Shown here one piece after another: positions 58,503-64,000 of a DNA stretch of 64,000 nt. The position numbers and the translations under genes were made by a program. Position 1 is the stretch's first letter. Each line of letters starts with the position of its first letter. The notes under the pieces were generated by a model. That model did no database searches and was not told where the DNA came from. It saw nothing but the letters and a program-made list of their open reading frames with translations. The stretch spans positions 62,001 through 126,000 of the forward strand of contig NZ_JACNME010000008.1 of the NCBI RefSeq assembly GCF_014270065.1, read 5' to 3'. Origin of the DNA: Quadrisphaera sp. RL12-1S (GTDB lineage Bacteria; Actinomycetota; Actinomycetes; Actinomycetales; Quadrisphaeraceae).

Positions 58503-59476
58503 GCCGTCCCTCCCACCCAGGTCAGCGCCTCGGCGCTGGAGAAGTACCGACGGGCCACCGCGTCGGAGGCGGCCGAGCAGGTGCGCTGCACGCGCTCCAT
58601 CTCGTCGGGCAGGTGAGCCAGGACGTCCGTGAGCGGGCGGTACTCCAGCTCGGCGCGCGCCCGGCCCAGGCGCCGCTGCGCCTCGTCGAAGACGCCGGCG
58701 CGCTGCCCGCTCGACTCCAGCTCGGCCAGGCACCGCTCGGCCTGCGCGAGGGCGTGGACGATCGAGCGGGGGAACAGCCTGTCGAGCAGCAGGAACTCCG
58801 CGGCCTCCGTCTCGTCCTCCAGGCCGCGGTAGGTGCGCAGGAACGTCTCGTGAGCACCGCAGGCGCGCAGCAGGGACGGCCAGCGGCTGGCCGGCCCGCC
58901 GAGGCTGGCGGTGGAGGTGATGAGGCGGGCCGTCATGTCGGCGCGCTCGATGCTGCGGCCGAGCACGAGGAACAGCCAGCCGTCGTCACGGCTCATCGTG
59001 GAGTCGGCGATGCCCGTGACGGTGGACGTGCGGTCGCGCACCCACGCGAAGAACGTGTGGGGGCTCACCGCGCGCCACCGCCCGGACGGCACGGCGTTGT
59101 AGGCGGTGTTGAGCACCTCCCACATCTCCGTCGACACCGTCTCGCGGGCCCGGCGGGCGTTCTCACGGGCCCCACCGATCGAGGCGACGATCGACGCCGA
59201 GGAGAACGGGTCGTACCCGAGCCTGTCCAGCACGGTGCGCCGGTCGGGCGCGGGCGCCGCCGGCCCCCCGTCCGCGGAGCCGTCCGCGGAGGCGCCCCCG
59301 GAGCCGTCCAGCGGCGCGCCCATGACCGCCAGGAGGTTGGCGCAGGCGGTGGACTCGTCGAGCCACGGGTCCTCCACGAGCAGCTGCAGCTGCACGTCCA
59401 GGAGGCGGGCGGTGTCCTCGGCGCGCTCCACGTAGCGGCCGATCCAGAACAGCGCCTCGGCGATGCGGCTCAGCAC
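58499..59476 (-). CDS. Alpha-E (DUF403) protein
   Basis: 325 aa, all helical. Opens with the family signature MLSRIAEALFWIGRYVERAEDTARLLDV (split) and has the internal WEVLNTAYNAVPSGRW, FFAWVRDRTSTVTGIADSTMSRDDGW and a conserved FLLLDRLFPRSIVHAL. No enzymatic motif is known; it always accompanies circularly permuted ATP-grasp proteins. The start overlaps the ATP-grasp stop by 7 nt. Confidence 0.93.
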   Translation of the reverse strand: MLSRIAEALFWIGRYVERAEDTARLLDVQLQLLVEDPWLDESTACANLLAVMGAPLDGSGGASADGSADGGPAAPAPDRRTVLDRLGYDPFSSASIVASIGGARENARRARETVSTEMWEVLNTAYNAVPSGRWRAVSPHTFFAWVRDRTSTVTGIADSTMSRDDGWLFLVLGRSIERADMTARLITSTASLGGPASRWPSLLRACGAHETFLRTYRGLEDETEAAEFLLLDRLFPRSIVHALAQAERCLAELESSGQRAGVFDEAQRRLGRARAELEYRPLTDVLAHLPDEMERVQRTCSAASDAVARRYFSSAEALTWVGGTA

Positions 59477-61137
59477 GGCTGCCCCTCCTGCGTCTGCGCT
59501 GCCTGCTGCTGCTGTTGTTGCTGCTGCTGCTGGTCGCGGACGTCGGCCGCCCCAGCCACCCCGGGCCCGCGGTCGGGCGGGGCGCCGGGCAGCGTCGGCG
59601 CCGCGGCCGAGCGGCTCCGCGTGGGAGCGCCCTCGTCAGGCCGGTCGTCGGCGAGCACCCAGGTGTCCTTGCTGCCACCGCCCTGGGAGGAGTTGACGAC
59701 CAGCTCGCCCTCGGGCAGCGCCACGCGGGTCAGCCCGCCGGGCAGCACCCACACGTTCGACCCGTCGTTGACGGCGAAGGGGCGCAGGTCCACGTGGCGG
59801 GGCGCCACGTGGTCCCCCACCAGCGTCGGCACGGTGGACAGGCGCACCACCGGCTGGGCGATCCAGCCGCGCGGGTCGGCGCTGACGCGCGCCCGCAGCT
59901 GCTCCAGCTGCGCCGGGCTCGCGGCCGGGCCGATGACGATGCCCTTGCCCCCGGAGCCGTCGACGGGCTTGACCACCAGCTCGGCGAGCCTGTCGAAGAC
60001 CTCCTCGCGGGCCTCGCGCTCCTCCAGGCGCCACGTGGGCACGTTGGGGAGCACCGGCTCCTCGTCGAGGTAGTAGCGCACCAGGTCGGGCACGTAGGTG
60101 TAGAGCAGCTTGTCGTCCGCGACGCCGTTGCCGATGCCGTTGGCGATCGTCACGTTGCCCGCGCGGGCGGCGTTGAGCAGGCCCGGGCAGCCGAGCATCG
60201 AGTCGGAGCGGAAGTGCACCGGGTCGAGGTACTCGTCGTCCACGCGCCGGTAGACCACGTGCACCGGCCGCAGGCCGGCCGTGGTGCGCATGTGCAGCCG
60301 CCCGCCGCGGCAGACGAGGTCGCGGCCCTCCACCAGCTCGATGCCCATGCTGCGGGCGAGCAGCGCGTGCTCGAAGTAGGCGCTGTTGTAGACCCCGGGG
60401 GTCAGGACGACGACGGTCGGGTCCTCGATGCCCACCGGCGCCGCGGCGCGCAGGGCGGCCAGCAGGCGGCGGGGGTAGGCGGACACCGGGCGGATCCGCT
60501 GGTCGCTGAACGCCTCCGGCATCGCACCGGCCATGGCCGTGCGGTTGGTGAGCACGTAGCTGACGCCCGAGGGCACGCGGACGTTGTCCTCGAGCACGCG
60601 GAAGACGCCGTCGGCGTCGCGGATGAGGTCGACCCCGGCCACGTGCACCCGCACGCCGTTCGGGGGCTCGATGCCGGCCACCACGCGGTGGAAGTGCGAG
60701 GAGGAGGTGATGACGCCGCGGGGCACCACGCCGTCCTCGACGGCCCGCATCGGCCCGTAGGCGTCGGCGAGGAAGGCCTCCAGGGCCCGGACGCGCTGGG
60801 CCACACCGGCCTCCACCACGGCCCACTCCTGGGCGCTGACCACGCGGGGGACGACGTCGAGCGGGAACGGCCGCTCCTCGCCGCCCACGGCGAAGGTGAT
60901 GCCCTTGTCGGTGTACGAGGTGGCCAGGGCGTCGGCGCGGCCGCGCAGGTCGCGCACGGCCGTGCTCGCCAAGGCGGCGTGCACGGGTGCGCTGGCCTCG
61001 CGCACGGCCATGTCCGCGGTGAACATCTCGTCCCACGCCCCGCTCGCCGCGGAGGCCTCGCCGTACCCGTCGAAGAGGCCCCCGGAGAGCTCGTCCACAC
61101 CACCGCCAGCGCTGCTGGCCGACGACCCCACGTCCAT
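59470..61137 (-). CDS. Circularly permuted ATP-grasp ligase-like protein
   Basis: 555 aa, first gene of the operon. Conserved family regions: WDEMFTADMAVREASAPVHA, FPLDVVPRVVSAQEW, HFHRVVAGIEPPNGVRVHV, VLEDNVRVPSGVSYVLTNR, VYRRVDDEYLDPVHFRSDS, NAIANG-type NVTIANGIGNGVADDKLLY, and the nucleotide-binding VVKPVDGSGGKGIVIGP. It should ligate a carboxylate to an amine with ATP. The C-terminus carries ten consecutive Gln codons (59503-59532) before AAQTQEGQPC. The ATG at 61137 follows TACGGT by 7 nt, so the operon transcript is probably leaderless. Confidence 0.93.
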   Translation of the reverse strand: MDVGSSASSAGGGVDELSGGLFDGYGEASAASGAWDEMFTADMAVREASAPVHAALASTAVRDLRGRADALATSYTDKGITFAVGGEERPFPLDVVPRVVSAQEWAVVEAGVAQRVRALEAFLADAYGPMRAVEDGVVPRGVITSSSHFHRVVAGIEPPNGVRVHVAGVDLIRDADGVFRVLEDNVRVPSGVSYVLTNRTAMAGAMPEAFSDQRIRPVSAYPRRLLAALRAAAPVGIEDPTVVVLTPGVYNSAYFEHALLARSMGIELVEGRDLVCRGGRLHMRTTAGLRPVHVVYRRVDDEYLDPVHFRSDSMLGCPGLLNAARAGNVTIANGIGNGVADDKLLYTYVPDLVRYYLDEEPVLPNVPTWRLEEREAREEVFDRLAELVVKPVDGSGGKGIVIGPAASPAQLEQLRARVSADPRGWIAQPVVRLSTVPTLVGDHVAPRHVDLRPFAVNDGSNVWVLPGGLTRVALPEGELVVNSSQGGGSKDTWVLADDRPDEGAPTRSRSAAAPTLPGAPPDRGPGVAGAADVRDQQQQQQQQQQAAQTQEGQPC

Positions 61138-61144
61138 GGTCGCG

Positions 61145-61150
61145 ACCGTA
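61145..61150 (-). promoter_or_regulatory. -10 box of the ATP-grasp operon (leaderless)
   Basis: TACGGT on the minus strand, 7 nt before the ATG at 61137. On the plus strand of the same gap TAACCT (61256-61261) is a possible -10 for rpsT. Confidence 0.5.
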
Positions 61151-61389
61151 TCGATGCGGAGGCTCCCTGGGCGCGCTGACCGCCAAGTCGCTGGCGAGTC
61201 TCGGCGCGTCAGCGACGGGTCGACGTGCGCGTCGCAGGGTGCTTCCCGGCGCTGGTAACCTGGGTGGCTGCGCGCGCTCCGCCCACCTGCGGCGGGTCCG
61301 CACGAAGGCTTCGGCGGTCGGGGCACCAGCTGCCACCGCCCGCCACCAGCACAGTTCAGACACCCCAGACGCGACGGAGAGACCGGCCC

Positions 61390-61653
61390 GTGGCCAACAT
61401 CAAGTCCCAGATCAAGCGCATCCGCACCAACGAGGCTGCGCGCCTGCGCAACAAGGCCGTGAAGTCCGAGCTGCGCACCGCCGTGCGCCACGTCCGCGAG
61501 GCCGTCGCCGCCGGTGACGCCGAGAAGGCCAGCACCGCGCTGCGCGTGGCCGGGCGCAAGCTCGACAAGGCCGTCTCCAAGGGCGTCATCCACTCCAACC
61601 AGGCCGCCAACCGCAAGTCGGCGCTGGCGAAGGTCGTCTCCTCCGCCTCCTGA
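61390..61653 (+). CDS. rpsT: 30S ribosomal protein S20
   Basis: 87 aa, normal length. Opens [31 protein letters not shown] (split) and ends [14 protein letters not shown], with the family's Lys/Arg-rich helices. It binds 16S rRNA early in 30S assembly. GGAGAG lies before the GTG. The leader is about 130 nt if the TAACCT box is used, long enough for autoregulation. Followed by a hairpin and a repeat-rich gap. Confidence 0.97.
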   Translation: MANIKSQIKRIRTNEAARLRNKAVKSELRTAVRHVREAVAAGDAEKASTALRVAGRKLDKAVSKGVIHSNQAANRKSALAKVVSSAS

Positions 61654-61746
61654 GGCGGCGGCCGCACGGCCACCACAGCACTCCGTGAAGGGCGGGGACG
61701 GGCGACGCGCCCGTCCCCGCCCTTCTGCCGTCCCCCCACTCCCCCG

Positions 61747-61771
61747 GCACGATCATGCACCTGCGCGCCAC
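61747..61771 (+). repeat. Dispersed repeat, copy 2
   Basis: GCACGATCATGCACCTGCGC followed by GCCAC. Then a second GATCATG appears 20 bp further, as in copy 1. Confidence 0.75.
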
Positions 61772-61822
61772 ACCACCCCGTGATCATGGGCGTCCGCCAC
61801 CCCGCCGAAGCGACCGAGCGCC

Positions 61823-61878
61823 GGTGGGGAGCCTGAGTGCCGGGTCAGGCCCCGGAAGCGGCACTCAGCCTCCCCACC
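61823..61878. terminator. 20-bp inverted repeat after rpsT
   Basis: Arms 61823-61842 and 61859-61878 pair over 20 bp with one mismatch around a 16-nt loop. It lies 170 bp past rpsT, inside the 507-bp gene-free gap 61654-62160. Confidence 0.55.
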
Positions 61879-61930
61879 GGGCCTGAGCCTCCCCACCTCG
61901 CCTCCCGCCCGGGCCGCCCCCCGTCTCCCC

Positions 61931-61955
61931 GCACGATCACGCACCTGCGCGCCAC
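61931..61955 (+). repeat. Dispersed repeat, copy 3
   Basis: GCACGATCACGCACCTGCGC followed by GCCAC; one base differs from copy 2. Confidence 0.75.
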
Positions 61956-62009
61956 ATCGGCCCGGTGGGCGCTCGATCGCCGCCGCCAGCACTCAGCCCC
62001 CTCAGCGTG

Positions 62010-62032
62010 GTGGCGCGCTGGCGCGTGATCGT
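62010..62032 (-). repeat. Dispersed repeat, copy 4 (diverged, inverted)
   Basis: On the minus strand reads ACGATCACGCGCCAGCGCGC followed by CAC. It faces copy 3 at a distance of 54 bp. Confidence 0.6.
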
Positions 62033-62136
62033 CGACGGAGGGGGTGCGGACGTCGACCGGGAGGACGGCGGGCCGACGGCGGGCCGACGGAGGGGGTGCG
62101 GACGTCGACCGGGAGGACGGCGGGCGGACGGCGGGC
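62033..62136. repeat. 52-bp tandem duplication
   Basis: 62033-62084 and 62085-62136 are identical apart from one base. Each copy contains CGACGGAGGGGGTGCGGACG and ends in GGCGGGC units, which continue beyond it. It starts directly after dispersed-repeat copy 4 and ends 24 bp before the holA stop. Confidence 0.85.
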
Positions 62137-62160
62137 TGACGGCGGGAGGGCGGCGTGGGG

Positions 62161-63228
62161 TCAGCCGGCGCGGGCGGTGGTGATGGCGATGACCGCCCGC
62201 TCCACCGCGTACCGCGGGTCCCGCCCACCGCCCTTGACCGCCTCGTCGGCCTCGGCGAGGGCGGTGATGCCGGCGGCGATGCCGTCGGGGGTCCACCCGC
62301 GCAGGGCGTCGCGCGTGGTGCGGACCTGCCAGGGGGCCATCCCCAGACCCTTGGCCAGCGCGTCCGGCGAGCCCCGCCCGGCCGAGGCGACCTTGGCCAT
62401 GCCCCGCAGCTTGAGCGCGAGCGCCGCCACCAGCGGCACCGGGTCGAGCCCGGACTCCAGGGCCTGCCGCAGCAGCCGCAGCGCCTCGGCGCGCTGACCG
62501 GCGACGGCCGCGTCAGCCACCTTGAAGCCCGTCACCTCGGCGCGGCCGCCGTAGTAGCGGTCCACGTCGTCGGCGGTGAGGCGGGCGGCCCGGCCGCCCT
62601 GCCCCGCACCGCGGGGGACGTCGTCCGCCAGCTGGGAGCAGGCGGCCGCCAGCGAGCGCAGGTCCGAGCCGACCGCCAGCAGCAGTGCGTCGAGCGCGTC
62701 GTCGTCGATGGTGCGCCCGTGGGAGCGCAGCTCGGTCTGGGCGAACGCGCGCTGCTCGGCGGAGGTCTTCACGGCGGGGCACTCCACGAGCACAGCGCCG
62801 GGCAGCTCGCGGGCGGCTTTGAGGAGGGCGCCGGCGCGGGCCCCTCCGGAGTGGCGCAGGACGAGCACCACGTCGTCCGGGAGGGTGCCCAGGGCTGCGG
62901 TGACGTCGGTGACGAGCGCGTCGGGCGCGGCCTCGAGCCCGCTGACCACCACGAGCCTCGCCTCCTCGAACAGCGAGGGGCTGGTCCACTGGGAGAGCTC
63001 CCCGGAGCGGTACGCCGCGGCGTCGACCGCGACCACCTCCAGCTCCGGCGAGCGCCCGCGGCACGCGTCACGGACGCGCTCCACGGCGCGCTCGGCGAGC
63101 AGCTGCTCCGGTCCCGTGACGAGCACCACGGGCCCCGGCTCGGCCTGGTGCCACGGCAGCGCCTGCGCACCGCCCTGGCCGCGGGCCCCGGTGGAGCGGC
63201 TGCGGCTGGAGGAGCGGGCTGCGGGCAC
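62161..63228 (-). CDS. holA: DNA polymerase III, delta subunit
   Basis: Clamp-loader subunit that opens the beta clamp. 355 aa. The N-terminal domain has PVVLVTGPEQLLAERAVERV and VDAAAYRSGELSQWTSPSLFEEARLVVVSGLE (split), typical of HolA. The middle shows LRHSGGARAGALLKAA and ECPAVKTSAEQRAFAQTEL, and the C-terminal helical domain AVAGQRAEALRLLRQALESG. The GTG at 63228 has GGGAGGG 7 nt upstream. It follows comEC on the same strand, the usual order. Confidence 0.93.
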   Translation of the reverse strand: MPAARSSSRSRSTGARGQGGAQALPWHQAEPGPVVLVTGPEQLLAERAVERVRDACRGRSPELEVVAVDAAAYRSGELSQWTSPSLFEEARLVVVSGLEAAPDALVTDVTAALGTLPDDVVLVLRHSGGARAGALLKAARELPGAVLVECPAVKTSAEQRAFAQTELRSHGRTIDDDALDALLLAVGSDLRSLAAACSQLADDVPRGAGQGGRAARLTADDVDRYYGGRAEVTGFKVADAAVAGQRAEALRLLRQALESGLDPVPLVAALALKLRGMAKVASAGRGSPDALAKGLGMAPWQVRTTRDALRGWTPDGIAAGITALAEADEAVKGGGRDPRYAVERAVIAITTARAG

Positions 63229-63271
63229 GGCCCCACCCTCCCACGGGGGTGCGACGGTGATCGGCTGCGGA

Positions 63272-64000
63272 TCAGCCGCGCCGCCGCCCCCGCGCCGGTG
63301 ACCGTCCCCGGGCGCGGCGCACAGCGGAACCCGCGGCGAGCACCGCAGCGGTGGCGAGCGCCAGCCCCGCCGCCGGCAGCGGTCCCTGGGGCCAGGGCAG
63401 CACGGCCGCGGGTGACCCGGCGCCAGCCCGCGCCACCTGCGCCACCCACCCGGCCGCCAGCCCTCCGGCGTGCGCCGACGCCCACGCCACCGCACGCCCG
63501 GCCGGGCCGAGCGGTTCGGCCAGGGCCGCGAGCAGCCCGAGCAGGGTGGCGGGTGCCACCGCCGGGCCCGCCAGCGCGTTGGCGGGCACCGCCAGCAGCG
63601 GCACCCCCGGGGCGAGCAGCAGGACCACCGGCGCGCACACCACCTGCGCGGCCAGCGGCACCGCGACCGCCGCCGACACGGCCACGACCACGGCGTCCCT
63701 CACCGGCGCCGCCCTCCGCCCCGGCACCCGCCCGCGCAGCAGCGGCCGCGCCAGGGCGGCGGCCCAGGCGGGCGCGAGCAGCAGCAGCGCCCCGGTGGCG
63801 AGCACGGACAGGGCGAACCCCGCCTGCCGGCCGAGCCACGGGTCGGCCACGAGGAGGACGACGACGGCGAGGGCCAGCGCCGGCAGCCCTCCGCCGCCCC
63901 GGGCCGTCAGGGTGCCCACCACCGCGGCGAGCCCCATCGCCGCCGCGCGCAGCACGCTCGGCTCCCCGCCCGCGAGCGCGGCGTAGGCGAGCAGTCCGCC
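63272..64000 (-). CDS. comEC: ComEC/Rec2 competence protein, C-terminal part (runs off the right edge)
   Basis: The frame continues past 64000, so the start is outside the window. The visible 242 residues are multi-pass membrane, with GGEPSVLRAAAMGLAAVVG at the left of the competence domain, DPWLGRQAGFALSVLATGALLLL and VPANALAGPAVAPATLLG. ComEC forms the DNA-uptake channel of the inner membrane. Most homologues continue into a C-terminal metallo-beta-lactamase-like nuclease domain; here the gene stops after the last helix with a basic tail (ARGRSPARGRRRG), so that domain is absent from this polypeptide. Confidence 0.9.
   Translation of the reverse strand, partial: GGLLAYAALAGGEPSVLRAAAMGLAAVVGTLTARGGGGLPALALAVVVLLVADPWLGRQAGFALSVLATGALLLLAPAWAAALARPLLRGRVPGRRAAPVRDAVVVAVSAAVAVPLAAQVVCAPVVLLLAPGVPLLAVPANALAGPAVAPATLLGLLAALAEPLGPAGRAVAWASAHAGGLAAGWVAQVARAGAGSPAAVLPWPQGPLPAAGLALATAAVLAAGSAVRRARGRSPARGRRRG

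Overview
The window is a high-GC actinobacterial chromosome segment. Third codon positions are almost all G or C, GTG starts are common, and the gene order dnaG, dgt, dusB, glyS, uppS, recO, leuA, era, corC, ybeY, phoH, dnaJ, hrcA, hemW, lepA, rpsT, holA, comEC is a typical actinobacterial backbone, nearly all read on the minus strand. A Kineosporiaceae-like genus (Kineococcus, Quadrisphaera or similar) would fit, but that is an impression from gene content, not a measured result. I see no insertion sequences, prophage, CRISPR array, tRNA or rRNA genes.

Layout. 0-2.5 kb: the 3' part of a copper amine oxidase and three small hypothetical genes. 2.6-6.1 kb: divergent dnaG and a cardiolipin synthase. 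6.1-9.8 kb: an accessory catabolic unit made of a LacI repressor, a divergent dihydrodipicolinate-synthase-family lyase and an Nramp-fold transporter that lacks the usual metal ligands. 9.8-16.7 kb: dgt-dusB, a STAS regulator, a possibly frameshifted hypothetical gene, signal peptidase I, a 14-helix drug exporter and a secreted helical protein. 16.8-20.6 kb: a four-gene run with overlapping ends, holding an ABC exporter and a NarL/DesKR-like two-component system. 20.6-24.6 kb: a CitAB/DctSR-type sensor and regulator divergent from a DctA dicarboxylate carrier. 24.7-31.3 kb: a PilZ c-di-GMP receptor, glyS, an alpha/beta hydrolase, and a RamB-like regulator divergent from GTP-dependent PEP carboxykinase. 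31.4-42.7 kb: uppS-recO, a TspO-like membrane protein, a GGDEF cyclase, leuA with a leader-peptide attenuator, a secreted two-repeat protein, then phoH-ybeY-corC-era as one operon. 42.9-50.4 kb: a GH15 glucanase, a HIT protein, a Gmad2 lipoprotein, hrcA-dnaJ with a CIRCE operator, DUF3097 and DUF4870 genes. 50.4-57.6 kb: hemW, two GNAT acetyltransferases, a MOSC protein, lepA and a secreted amidase. 57.6-61.1 kb: an overlapping circularly permuted ATP-grasp / alpha-E / transglutaminase operon. 61.4-64 kb: rpsT, a 500-bp repeat-rich gap, holA, and comEC running off the right edge.

Three themes cut across the window. First, at least ten genes have a TAnnnT -10 box ending 6-7 nt before the start codon, so many transcripts here are probably leaderless. 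Several start choices below rest on this spacing. Second, gene ends and gaps are rich in structure: long inverted repeats, a perfect 56-bp palindrome, 11-bp tandem repeats at three unrelated places and a dispersed element around GATCATGCACCTG. Third, carbon entry and gluconeogenesis recur (DctA with its two-component system, RamB/PckG, the LacI/lyase/transporter unit), which suggests a metabolically versatile soil or surface organism. Motif calls and coordinates were read directly from the sequence. Family names come from recognised motifs, not from a search.
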